Source of the DNA: Halorubrum amylolyticum
GTDB lineage: Archaea > Halobacteriota > Halobacteria > Halobacteriales > Haloferacaceae
Reading direction: 5' to 3'
DNA: 64,000 nt
Assembly (NCBI RefSeq): GCF_004114995.1
Contig: NZ_SDJP01000002.1
Location: forward strand, 136,457 to 200,456
Shown: positions 33,289 through 40,788 of the stretch, one piece after another
How the letters are laid out: each line of letters opens with the position of its first letter
Numbering within the stretch: the stretch's first letter is position 1
The notes under the pieces: generated by a model
Database searches by the model: none
The model's input: the letters and a program-made list of their open reading frames with translations, nothing else
Told to the model about the DNA's origin: nothing
Position numbers and translations under genes: made by a program

Positions 33289-33310
33289 AGAATTAAATCG
33301 CTTTCGAATC

Positions 33311-33324
33311 TTAGGTGGGCCTAA
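33311..33324. promoter_or_regulatory. DtxR/IdeR-type operator D
   Basis: TTAGGTGGGCCTAA begins exactly 36 bp from the start of operator C, the same spacing as operators A and B. Confidence 0.8.
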
Positions 33325-33416
33325 ATCGAGAGGTTGCGCCCATCTCGCGCGTTCCTCCCCCGAGTGTCGACCGACCGACGAAATATAATATACTCTATAT
33401 AAATAGAAGATTCAAC

Positions 33417-33428
33417 GCCCACGTGGGC
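33417..33428. promoter_or_regulatory. Perfect 12-bp palindrome upstream of dpsA
   Basis: GCCCACGTGGGC, a perfect inverted repeat in otherwise AT-rich DNA, 94 bp upstream of the dpsA start. It is a possible operator for dpsA or for the divergent iron operon. Near it, TTTTAGG at 33451-33457 is a half-site of the iron operator. Confidence 0.4.
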
Positions 33429-33486
33429 TCTGTTACCGGTGTGGTAGAGTTTTAGGTCGTACGAAAAAATGTTTTTACATTGATAA

Positions 33487-33494
33487 CTTATAAG
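33487..33494 (+). promoter_or_regulatory. TATA box of dpsA
   Basis: CTTATAAG centred about 31 bp upstream of the dpsA ATG, giving a predicted transcript start only a few bases before the start codon. Confidence 0.55.
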
Positions 33495-33521
33495 TAGGTA
33501 GAGGGCGTACGAGTTAGTGTT

Positions 33522-34067
33522 ATGAGCACGCAAAAGGAGACTCGGCAGCGCGCCGACACCGTCGAAGAGAACGCTCTCAGGCTCGAACCCGAGAAGGCGG
33601 AACAGATCATCGAGGCGCTGAACGTCGACCTCGCGGACGCGTACGTCCTCTACCACCAGCTCCACAAACACCACTGGAACGTCGAGGGCGCGGAGTTCCT
33701 GGACATCCACGTGTTCCTCCAAGAGGTGTACGAGGACGTCGAGGCGGCCGCCGACGAGCTCGCCGAACGGCTGCAGGCGCTCGGCGGCGTGCCGCACGCC
33801 AGCATGACGACGCTCGCGGAGAACGCCACCGTCGAGCCGGAAGACGAGGACGTCTACGATATCCGCACGTCGCTCGCGAACGATCTGGAGATGATGGGCG
33901 ACATCATCGAGAGCTATCGGCAACACATCGAACTCGCGGAGGGGCTCGGCGACTACGCGACCGCGGAGATGCTCCGCGAGCAGCTGGAGGACATCGAAGA
34001 GCACGCGCACCACATCGAACACTACCTCGAGGACGACACGCTCGTGACCGAGTCCGCGACGAACTGA
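33522..34067 (+). CDS. dpsA: DpsA, ferritin-like iron-storage and DNA-protection protein
   Basis: 181 residues. The Dps/ferritin fold is evident: helix with YVLYHQLHKHHWNVEG (about 41-57), then FLDIHVFLQEVYEDVEAAAD (about 59-78), which carry the His and Asp/Glu ligands of the inter-subunit ferroxidase site (HKHHWNV and D-x-x-x-E patterns). The closing helices (110-165) are rich in Glu and His. It stores iron as ferric mineral and protects DNA from oxidative damage. It is divergent from the siderophore operon, so the intergenic operators C and D and the 12-bp palindrome may also affect it. Length is typical of haloarchaeal DpsA. Confidence 0.95.
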   Translation: MSTQKETRQRADTVEENALRLEPEKAEQIIEALNVDLADAYVLYHQLHKHHWNVEGAEFLDIHVFLQEVYEDVEAAADELAERLQALGGVPHASMTTLAENATVEPEDEDVYDIRTSLANDLEMMGDIIESYRQHIELAEGLGDYATAEMLREQLEDIEEHAHHIEHYLEDDTLVTESATN

Positions 34068-34080
34068 CGGAGAAACGGCT

Positions 34081-34085
34081 GCTTT
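34081..34085 (+). terminator. T-tract after dpsA
   Basis: TTTTT between the convergent ends of dpsA and the amphi-Trp gene, 14 bp after the dpsA stop. It fits an archaeal U-rich terminator for dpsA. No stem-loop is obvious. Confidence 0.35.
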
Positions 34086-34400
34086 TTACCGAACGTCCGG
34101 CGCTGTTTGATCGGTCCGCCCCGGCAGTTCGAGCTCTATCTCGAGTTCCGGCTCCCCGACTCCTTCGAAGTCGATCTCGAGCTCCACGGGCTCGCCGAAC
34201 GCGAACGGTAGCTCCCACTCGTCGGCCTCGATCCGAAGCTCGTCGCCGTCGCGCAGCTGTTCGCCGAGCGCGATCAGGAACTCGCCGGCCTCGCTCGCGT
34301 CGAGTCGGTACTCCTGTTCGAAGTTCCGACCCGCGATCACCGTCCGGCCGTCGTCAGCGGCGGACGACGGTGCCTCGTCCGAAGCTGATTCGTCCGTCAT
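34086..34400 (-). CDS. Amphi-Trp domain protein, 104 aa
   Basis: 104 residues. The N-terminal 22 are acidic. The remaining part fits the amphi-Trp domain: FEQEYRLDASEAGEFLIALG (about 28-47), then alternating beta-strands with paired hydrophobic/charged residues (EWELPFAFGEPVELEIDF). Function is not established for this domain. Its start is 1 bp past the stop of a 55-aa CxxC protein gene, and the pair is preceded by operator E, so it is probably iron-repressed. That link between an amphi-Trp protein and iron is an inference from the operator. Confidence 0.78.
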   Translation of the reverse strand: MTDESASDEAPSSAADDGRTVIAGRNFEQEYRLDASEAGEFLIALGEQLRDGDELRIEADEWELPFAFGEPVELEIDFEGVGEPELEIELELPGRTDQTAPDVR

Positions 34401-34401
34401 C

Positions 34402-34569
34402 TCACCGAGTCACGTCGACGACGTGGTCGCTCGCGATCCACCCGTCCGTATTCTCGGATTCCATGAACACCGATCGGCCGGGACATCCCTCACAGACGGT
34501 GACAGCCGGGATCTGTTCGGATTCCGATTCGCGACGAGAGTCGGTGCGAGACCGAGCGCCTGCGGACAT
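34402..34569 (-). CDS. Small CxxC protein, 55 aa, iron-regulated
   Basis: 55 residues from ATG giving MSAGARSRTDSR. A CEGCPGRSVF element (Cys near residues 27 and 30) is followed by NTDGWIASDHVVD. One CxxC pair could make a zinc site if it dimerises, or contact iron-sulfur (not shown). Operator E ends its upstream region, 8 bp from the ATG. The gene is too short for routine gene callers but has a good operon context with the amphi-Trp gene. Confidence 0.68.
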   Translation of the reverse strand: MSAGARSRTDSRRESESEQIPAVTVCEGCPGRSVFMESENTDGWIASDHVVDVTR

Positions 34570-34577
34570 TACGTGTC

Positions 34578-34593
34578 TTTAGGTGGACCTAAA
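34578..34593. promoter_or_regulatory. DtxR/IdeR-type operator E
   Basis: TTTAGGTGGACCTAAA, perfect 6-bp arms, 8 bp upstream of the 55-aa gene's ATG. Confidence 0.82.
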
Positions 34594-34621
34594 ACAAAAA
34601 GGATGCGATCGACGGCGACGG

Positions 34622-35062
34622 TCATTCCGTGCGTGTCGGTGAGACGCCGAGGTCGTCGGGACGGGTCTCGGTATCGACGTCGATGTCTTCGAACAGCAGG
34701 TGGGCGAGCCGTTCGGCGACCGCGGGACTGACCAGCCCGGCCATCTCCATCGCCTCGCGCTCGTGCGCGTCGAGGTCGAGCACGTCGCGGAAGAACCACG
34801 ACAGCGCGACGTACGTCTCGTGGAGCTCGTCCGCGCGCGCTCGGCCGGCGTCGGTGAGCGTCGCCCCCTCGTACGGTTCCCGAGCGACGAGCCCGTCGGC
34901 CGCAAGCCGCTGGAGCATCTCCGTCGTCGCCGCCGGAGAGCGGTCGAGCATCTCGGCGATCCGTCCGGGCGAGATCGGCGGCGACGCTCGGTGTTCCGCG
35001 ATGTACAGCGCGAGAAGGTACCGGGCCGTCCGCGTGGACCCCGGTTCGCCGACGTGCGCCAT
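34622..35062 (-). CDS. Short DtxR-family metal-dependent repressor, no SH3 domain
   Basis: 146 residues from ATG giving MAHVGEPGSTRTARY, 3 bp from operator F. The winged helix (about 12-70) includes ISPGRIAEMLDRSPAATTEM. The dimerisation domain (about 75-135) has FRDVLDLDAHEREAMEMAG with candidate metal ligands. It lacks the C-terminal FeoA/SH3 domain seen in the 219-aa homologue at 16.0 kb. An operator at its own start implies self-repression. The five other operators within 7 kb make it the likely regulator of both siderophore operons and the amphi-Trp operon. Family knowledge: Fe(II)-loaded DtxR/IdeR binds TTAGG-type palindromes. Confidence 0.88.
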   Translation of the reverse strand: MAHVGEPGSTRTARYLLALYIAEHRASPPISPGRIAEMLDRSPAATTEMLQRLAADGLVAREPYEGATLTDAGRARADELHETYVALSWFFRDVLDLDAHEREAMEMAGLVSPAVAERLAHLLFEDIDVDTETRPDDLGVSPTRTE

Positions 35063-35065
35063 GGT

Positions 35066-35081
35066 TTTAGGCCACCCTAAA
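35066..35081. promoter_or_regulatory. DtxR/IdeR-type operator F
   Basis: TTTAGGCCACCCTAAA, extendable to 7-bp arms, 3 bp upstream of the repressor's ATG. A TATA-like sequence (TTATATTTT on the minus strand) lies just upstream. It is in position to occlude a leaderless start. Confidence 0.85.
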
Positions 35082-35201
35082 AATATAAATCGGTTACGGA
35101 TCGGGAACAGAAGCGCCGCGGGGGCGCGGAGATCGGGAACAAAACTGGAACCCCGACGGGCGCGCGAGGTCGCTAATCGATTCGATATAGCGGAGCGTGA
35201 T

Positions 35202-36116
35202 TTATTCTTCGCCGAACGTCCGGATCGTGGTAAACGAGCCGTCGACGATCGCGTCGGCGATCCCGTCGATGTCCTCGTTTCGCGACACCTCGTGGGGGTA
35301 CTTTCGTCCGAAAAACCGCAGGAGGTTCTCCACGTCGCGTTCGAGGAACTCGCGGGCGTTCTCGTGATCAACGGGGACCGCCTGCGGCCAGTCGAAGATC
35401 GTGATCCCGCTCTCCGCGACCGCGACGTTGTGCTCGGACATGTCCGCGTGGACCCATCCGAGGTCGTGGGCGGTGACGAGTTCCCGGAGGACGAGATCGA
35501 GGACGCCGATCGCCTGTTCGGGATCGAGTTTCGCGCGAGCGAGTTCGACGCCGTCGAACTTGTCCATCACGATGGCGTGGCGGTTGTGATCGACCGGCCG
35601 CGGCACCGACACGTCGGGGTACAGCGCCTCCATCGCCTCGTACTCGCGTTCGGCCGCCTTGCGCGCGGTGTACAGCCACGAGACGTGGTCGCGGTCGGCG
35701 GTGTACTCGCGCTCGCGGTTCACCTCGCGGAAGTTGGTGTACCCCTCGCGGTGGTACTTTAAGGCGAGCGGCTTGAACGACTGCGCCTCGTACACGTCTC
35801 CCTCCTTGCCGAACCCCAGGGGTGAGCCCACGCCGTCGATGGTCTCGCGCTCGGCGAAGGTGCGGAGGGCTAAGGCGTCGTACCCCTCGAAGGTGAGCTG
35901 GTACCCCTCGTACTGGATCGTCTTGCGTTCGATCAGCTCGCGGTCGAGACACCGGTCGATCCGGTAGTCGACCTCCTCGTGCGTCAGGTCGGCGTAGTCG
36001 GGGATCTTGTCCCGGCGGACCCATTCGGAGAAGCGCATCCCCTGCTCGACGCCCGAGAGGAGATAGAAGTCCTCGGGGTCGAGCTCGGCCATGTCGCCGG
36101 CGACGTTTCGAACCAT
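35202..36116 (-). CDS. rio2: RIO2-family atypical serine kinase
   Basis: 304 residues from ATG giving MVRNVAGDMAELDPED, chosen because the RIO2 winged helix begins here (upstream ATG codons are in poor leader). The N-terminal winged helix (1-85), then the RIO kinase fold. LGFGKEGDVYEA (about 96-107) is the ATP loop, WLYTARKAAEREYEAM lies in the flexible loop region, and HADMSEHNV (about 218-226) is the catalytic loop with IFDWPQAV as the metal-binding Asp motif. Family role: late maturation of the small ribosomal subunit. Length and motifs are normal. Confidence 0.93.
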   Translation of the reverse strand: MVRNVAGDMAELDPEDFYLLSGVEQGMRFSEWVRRDKIPDYADLTHEEVDYRIDRCLDRELIERKTIQYEGYQLTFEGYDALALRTFAERETIDGVGSPLGFGKEGDVYEAQSFKPLALKYHREGYTNFREVNREREYTADRDHVSWLYTARKAAEREYEAMEALYPDVSVPRPVDHNRHAIVMDKFDGVELARAKLDPEQAIGVLDLVLRELVTAHDLGWVHADMSEHNVAVAESGITIFDWPQAVPVDHENAREFLERDVENLLRFFGRKYPHEVSRNEDIDGIADAIVDGSFTTIRTFGEE

Positions 36117-36764
36117 ACGCGCCCCTACTCCGGCGATTCCTAAAAGGGACGCGCGTTGGGTGGGCGGCGGGATAAATCGCATCACGCGATATCAAATGAT
36201 TTTGGGTCGGCGCGCCACGTCGGAGCGAGTAGTCACGATCGCTTCCGATACTGTCGATCTGATATACAGATACATCAGCTGATGGGTTGGGGACTCGAGC
36301 AAAATCGGATCGCAGCTCGAAATCGAGACCGAAATGCGGTTTTCTCTCGAATGACGGCTTGTGATTCGTCAGATCGGTAGCTAATTCCGATCGAACGGCA
36401 GACCGAGGCAACTGAGCGTCGCGGTTGCTCCGACACCGGTAAATGTCGTTTCATCGGGCGCATTTGGCCCCGATCGTGTCGGTGACTCTCACCGAACCGA
36501 CCGAGAATTGCGATTCTTCATTCAAGCACATTATTTTTGATTGTTGATGGAAAGAACACCTTTTGTGATATGAATGGGCGCTCACCGATCGACGACGGAG
36601 AAACGCGGACGGACACACACCGTCGTTGGATAGCACACGGGGAGAACCGGTACTCTCCGGTGCGTCAAGTCGACGATCGAGTTTGCACCGTCAGAAGCGC
36701 CAGAAGTACTCGTGGTCGGTGGCGACCCGGTATCATTAGGTCGCTGTACGTGCCATGATCCGAC
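36117..36764. other. Intergenic region, no gene recognised
   Basis: 650 bp between divergent rio2 and the peroxiredoxin gene. Mixed composition with lower G+C in the middle (36180-36560). Short ORFs here lack haloarchaeal codon bias, and no tRNA or clear repeat was found. A weak inverted repeat (GATCGG/CCGATC) occurs at about 36373-36393. Confidence 0.5.
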
Positions 36765-37259
36765 ATGGTCTTCGAAGGCGACCGCGCACCCGATTTCACC
36801 GTTCCGCTGGCCGGAGGAGGACGCTACGACGATGTCTCCGAGTTTACGCTGTCGGAGGCAGTGGGCGACGGACCGATCGTGCTCGCGTTCGTGCCGGGAG
36901 CGTTCACCGGGGGGTGTACCGAGGAGATGCGTACCTTCGGGAGCGAACTCGACTCCTTCGAGGCGCTCGATGCGTCGGTGTACGGCGTTAGCGTCGACCT
37001 CCCGTTCGCCCAGAACGTCTGGATACAGCGGGAGGGGTTCGACGTGCCGATGCTTTCGGACTGGGATCACGAGGTCATCCGCGCGTACGACGTCGTCTAC
37101 CCGGACATGTACGGCTCTATCGAGTCGGCTCAGCGAAGCGTGTTCGTGATCGATTCGGACGGGATCGTCACGTACCGGTGGGTTCGCGAGGGCGGAAACC
37201 CCGAGTTCGGGTCGTTCGTCGCCGACGTGCGAGAGCGGGTGGACGCGGCGCACCGGTAG
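36765..37259 (+). CDS. Peroxiredoxin (AhpC/TSA redoxin)
   Basis: 164 residues. The peroxidatic Cys lies in PGAFTGGCTEEM (Cys about 51), in the PxxxTxxC motif. No clear resolving Cys is seen, so it is likely a 1-Cys (AhpE/BCP-like) enzyme. A thioredoxin fold is expected, with APDFTVPL at the start and SVFVIDSDGIVTYRW near the end. It reduces hydrogen peroxide and organic peroxides in the cytoplasm. The gene stands alone at the left edge of the catabolic island. Confidence 0.9.
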   Translation: MVFEGDRAPDFTVPLAGGGRYDDVSEFTLSEAVGDGPIVLAFVPGAFTGGCTEEMRTFGSELDSFEALDASVYGVSVDLPFAQNVWIQREGFDVPMLSDWDHEVIRAYDVVYPDMYGSIESAQRSVFVIDSDGIVTYRWVREGGNPEFGSFVADVRERVDAAHR

Positions 37260-37394
37260 CGGCCCACCGGTGGGCTTGACCGGCACCGTCGACGGCGGGA
37301 ACGCCGACCGACACGCGTGAGTGGTCGGTCGTGCGCCTGCCTCGCGTCCTACCGCGAACAGAAATGTTACCTAGCCTCAAAGAGACAACAACCC

Positions 37395-38192
37395 ATGGAG
37401 TTAGGACTCAGCGAAGCGTCCGTGTTCGTCGCCGCGGCAAGCAAAGGACTCGGACTCGGTGCGGCGACGCAGTTCGCCGCGGAGGGAGCGAACGTCGCGA
37501 TCGCCTCTCGGAGCGCGGACAACCTCGCCGCGGCCCGCGAGACGATACTCGACGAGACCGGCTGTGACGACGACGCGATCTTCACCGTCGAGATGGATCT
37601 CACGGACGCCGACGCGATCGAGTCGGGAATCGCGGCCGCCGTCGAGGAGTTCGGCGGACTGGACGTGTTGGTGACCAACCACGGCGGTCCGAACAACGCC
37701 TCCTTCGAGGACACCTCGTTGGAGGCGTTCGACGCCGGGTACAACGACGTGCTCCGGAGCACGGTCGTTCAGTGCAAGGCCGCCTTGCCCGGGCTCCGCG
37801 ACGGCGGCGGCGCGATCACGCACCTCGTCGCCGCCTCTGCGGCGGAGCCGACTCCACACGGAACCCTCGGAAACGTGTTCCGACCGGGCATCTACGGGCT
37901 CTCGAAGACGATCGCCAACGAGGAAGGAGAAAACGGGGTCCGATCGAACTGCGTCGCCCCCCGAGGAGTGCTCTCCGACCGGATCGAGTCGAAGATCTCG
38001 GCGCGGGCGGAACGCGAGGGGCTGACGGAGGCGGAAGTGCGCGATCTCCGGGTCGCGGAACTCCCGCTGCCGGAGATGGGAACGACCGAGGAGTTCGGGA
38101 AGGCGGTTGCGTTCGTCTCCTCCCCGGCCGCGTCGTACGTCACCGGGTCGGTGTTGCCCGTCGACGGCGGGTGGAGTTCGCGTCTACTGTGA
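37395..38192 (+). CDS. Short-chain dehydrogenase/reductase
   Basis: 265 residues from ATG (MELGLSEASVFVAAAS); an upstream in-frame start at 37317 would add a basic leader not seen in the family. The cofactor loop reads AAASKGLGLGAAT (TGxxxGxG variant starting with Ala). The NNHG-type motif is TNHGG, and the catalytic pair is in YGLSKTIANE (YxxxK), with Ser in AASAAEP. C-terminal VTGSVLPVDGGW is standard. It is an NAD(P)-dependent alcohol/ketone oxidoreductase. The substrate is unknown; it could belong to the catabolic island. Confidence 0.88.
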   Translation: MELGLSEASVFVAAASKGLGLGAATQFAAEGANVAIASRSADNLAAARETILDETGCDDDAIFTVEMDLTDADAIESGIAAAVEEFGGLDVLVTNHGGPNNASFEDTSLEAFDAGYNDVLRSTVVQCKAALPGLRDGGGAITHLVAASAAEPTPHGTLGNVFRPGIYGLSKTIANEEGENGVRSNCVAPRGVLSDRIESKISARAEREGLTEAEVRDLRVAELPLPEMGTTEEFGKAVAFVSSPAASYVTGSVLPVDGGWSSRLL

Positions 38193-38374
38193 GCGTGGCC
38201 GTGTTCACCGAGATACACCATCGCCCCGATCAGGTTCACGATCGACCCGCCGTCCCGATCGATCGTGTCCGGGACGACCGCTTGCGTCGTCTGGAACCTC
38301 TTCTGAAGTTGACGGCGAGCACGCGGTCGAGTTCCCGGGTCACCTCGCGACCCTCGCTCGGCCGGTCGCTGGGG

Positions 38375-38764
38375 TTAGATATCGAACTCCGCCTGGTAAT
38401 CGGTCGCGTCGAGTCGGTCCTCCCGCAGGGGCCAGAAGGCGAGCAAGCGCGCCGGCTCCGACGCGACGGCGCGAGACGCGTGCGGGACATCCGGCGGGAT
38501 CTCCACCGCGTCGTGTACGCCGAGCGAGACCCGCTCACCGTCGACGAGGAAGTCGACTTCCCCTTCGATGACGATCGTCGTCTGTTCCCACGGATGGGTG
38601 TGCTGCGGCTTGTCCTCCCTGTCCGGTCCGATCGTCGTCATGCCGACCATCTGGTCGACGCCTCGGAAGACGACCTGTTCGAACCCGGGCCCCTCCTTCG
38701 CGACGGGGGCGTCAGAGAGGTTGTACACCGACGGGATGCTTTCCGGGTCGTACTTGCGTACCAT
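38375..38764 (-). CDS. Cupin-domain protein
   Basis: 129 residues. Single cupin barrel: motif 1 is QHTHPWEQTTIVIEGEVDF (about 54-72) with His, His and Glu metal ligands, and motif 2 is PPDVPHASRAV (about 90-100) with His. Such small metal-binding cupins serve as isomerases, dioxygenases or sugar/acid binders. It converges on the SDR gene and lies in the island of tricarboxylate-related genes, so an isomerase or accessory role is possible (inference). Confidence 0.85.
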   Translation of the reverse strand: MVRKYDPESIPSVYNLSDAPVAKEGPGFEQVVFRGVDQMVGMTTIGPDREDKPQHTHPWEQTTIVIEGEVDFLVDGERVSLGVHDAVEIPPDVPHASRAVASEPARLLAFWPLREDRLDATDYQAEFDI

Positions 38765-38910
38765 ACCCTACCGAGCGGGGAAGAGAAGTTAAAAGCGGAG
38801 GGTCAAACGGGCCTCACATCCCCGTCGCAGACGGCGATCGTCGCCGCCGACGGCTGACGGTCCGCGAAGAATGGGTATCCGCGGTCTCCCGAAGGGGAAC
38901 GAACCGATCG

Positions 38911-39145
38911 CTTACGCGAGCTTCTCGCCGCCCTCGATCTGTCGGTGGAGGTCGTAGGTGACCTTCCCGGACGTGATCGTCTCTTCGACCGCGTCGCGCA
39001 CGAGGTCCGCGGCGTCTGACCAGCCGAGGTAGTCGAGCATCTCGCGACCGGAGAGGATCATCGCCGTGGGGTTTACCTTGTCTTCGCCCGCGTACTTGGG
39101 CGCGGAGCCGTGGACCGGCTCTGCGAGACACCTCCCGTCGCCCCG
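38911..39145 (-). pseudogene. C-terminal remnant of isocitrate (or isopropylmalate) dehydrogenase
   Basis: About 77 codons in one frame ending in TAA. AEPVHGSAPKYAGE, NPTAMILSGREML and GKVTYDLHRQIEGG match the C-terminal part of isocitrate dehydrogenase, most like haloarchaeal icd. There is no start, no N-terminal domain and the last residues (after EGGEKLA) are missing. It abuts the stop of the TcuA-like gene. It is a gene relic, so enzyme activity is not expected. Confidence 0.8.
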
Positions 39146-39146
39146 G

Positions 39147-40577
39147 TCAGTCGTCGATCGATCGTCTAGGAGCCGTCTCCGAGACGTACTCGGCCGCGGT
39201 GTCGGCGGATATGCGACCGTAGACCGCCGCGTTCGTCAGACCGGAGCCGCCGGGGTAGTTGTCGTAGAACAGCCCGCCCGTGACGTTGCCGGCCGCGAAC
39301 AGGCCGGGGATGACGGTGTCGGTAGTGTCCAGCACCTCGCCGTCCGGCGTGATCGCGACGCCGCCGAAGGCGAACGTCATGCCGCCGGTGACGGGATAGC
39401 CGGTGAACGGCGGCTCGTCGAGGGGAAGCGCCCAGTTCGACTTGGGCGGATCGACATCGGTCGCCGCGTTCCCGTCCAGCGCGTCCGGGTCGTACGCCGC
39501 CGCGGCGTCGGCGGCGCAGGCCTCGTTGTACGCGTCGACGGTCTCGACCGCCCGTTCGGGGTTCTCGATGTCGAGCCGCCGCACCAGCGCCTCGATCGAG
39601 TCCGCGGTGATCGCCCGGGAGGGCCCCATGTGCGCCACGTCGTCGACCACCTTCGAGTCGACGACGATGAACGCCTCGTGGTACGGCTGTTCGAAGATCC
39701 GCCGACCGAACTTCGCGTACGTGTGCGCTCGCGAGTCCTCGCCCTCGTCGACGAACCGCTCGCCGTCGTGGTTCAGGATGAGCCCGTACTGGTACCCGTC
39801 GATCCGGGTGATCCCGCCCTCGACGTCGGGCGATCCCGCGTCGATGATCGCCATGTGGGCGTCGCCCCACTCGCCGTCGGACTTCGCGCCGGCGTCCATC
39901 GCGGAATCGATAACCTCGCCGGTGTTGTATCGGCTCCCGCGGACCTTCATGTTCCCGTACCCCGGCCCGAAGTACCGCGTCCGCTTCTCCTTGCTGGAGC
40001 CGTAATCGCCGGCGGCGAGGACGATGGCGTCCGCCTCGAACCGAACGCGGCGCCCGTCGACGAATCCGGACACACCGGAAGCGGAGCCGTCGTCGGCCCT
40101 GAGCACGTCCCGTACCGTGGCGTCGTACCGCACCTCCCCGCCGAGCGACTCGTAGTGCTCGACCAAGTCGTCGATCATCGTTTCGCCGTCGAGCCAGACG
40201 CGGCCCGCGGTGTACCCGGGATGGGGTGCCTGATACTCCCAGTCGAGTCCCATCTCGGTGAGCCACTCGAAGGTGTCCGCGGCCCCCTCGGTGACCGTGC
40301 GAGCCAACTCGTTGTCGGCCCGGTAGTTCGTCGTCTTCATCAGGTCCGAGTAGAAGTCCGCGGCGGTGTAGTCTTCGACGTTGAACTCGACGTCGAGGTC
40401 GATGTCCGCCGTGGGGATCCGGAACGATTCGGTGAAGCGAGTGTGACCGCCTCGGTGCGCTTTCGGGGATTTCTCGAGAACGACCACGGAGCAGTCGCGT
40501 TCCGCGAGACGGATCCCTGCGGCGAGCCCGGCGAGCCCGCAGCCGACGACGACCGCATCGTACTGTTCGTTGGACAT
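39147..40577 (-). CDS. TcuA-like FAD-dependent dehydrogenase (tricarballylate dehydrogenase family), copy 1
   Basis: 476 residues from ATG (MSNEQYDAVVVGCG). The FAD loop is VVGCGLAGLAAGIRLAE (about 10-26). RGGHTRFTESFR (about 43-54) is the TcuA/FrdA-type segment near the isoalloxazine. The catalytic domain has [10 protein letters not shown] and DGYQYGLILNHDGERFVDE. C-terminal PGLFAAGNVTGG and GGSGLTNAAVYG close the flavin site. Family reaction: oxidation of tricarballylate to cis-aconitate, or related fumarate-reductase-type chemistry. The next gene downstream on the strand is the icd relic. A paralogue lies at 51.0 kb. Confidence 0.85.
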   Translation of the reverse strand: MSNEQYDAVVVGCGLAGLAAGIRLAERDCSVVVLEKSPKAHRGGHTRFTESFRIPTADIDLDVEFNVEDYTAADFYSDLMKTTNYRADNELARTVTEGAADTFEWLTEMGLDWEYQAPHPGYTAGRVWLDGETMIDDLVEHYESLGGEVRYDATVRDVLRADDGSASGVSGFVDGRRVRFEADAIVLAAGDYGSSKEKRTRYFGPGYGNMKVRGSRYNTGEVIDSAMDAGAKSDGEWGDAHMAIIDAGSPDVEGGITRIDGYQYGLILNHDGERFVDEGEDSRAHTYAKFGRRIFEQPYHEAFIVVDSKVVDDVAHMGPSRAITADSIEALVRRLDIENPERAVETVDAYNEACAADAAAAYDPDALDGNAATDVDPPKSNWALPLDEPPFTGYPVTGGMTFAFGGVAITPDGEVLDTTDTVIPGLFAAGNVTGGLFYDNYPGGSGLTNAAVYGRISADTAAEYVSETAPRRSIDD

Positions 40578-40788
40578 ATATCTCGATAACCACCTGCGAC
40601 TGGAGGGCGGACTGCCGAAACAGTTCTCCCGAACATGTGAAGCGATATATACCGAGAGCTGCGGCGAGCCCACGATTCATCGGGTGACGGGAAGTTCGGC
40701 GACGGATAGATCGAGGAATTGGCGACCGAACGGCAACGGATCCCGCGAGCCGAAAACGGCGGGATCGACGGAGGCGTCCGCCGTGTGA

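Noticed and set aside
36275-36758. Short ORFs between rio2 and the peroxiredoxin gene
   Set aside because: No codon bias or domain, and low G+C.
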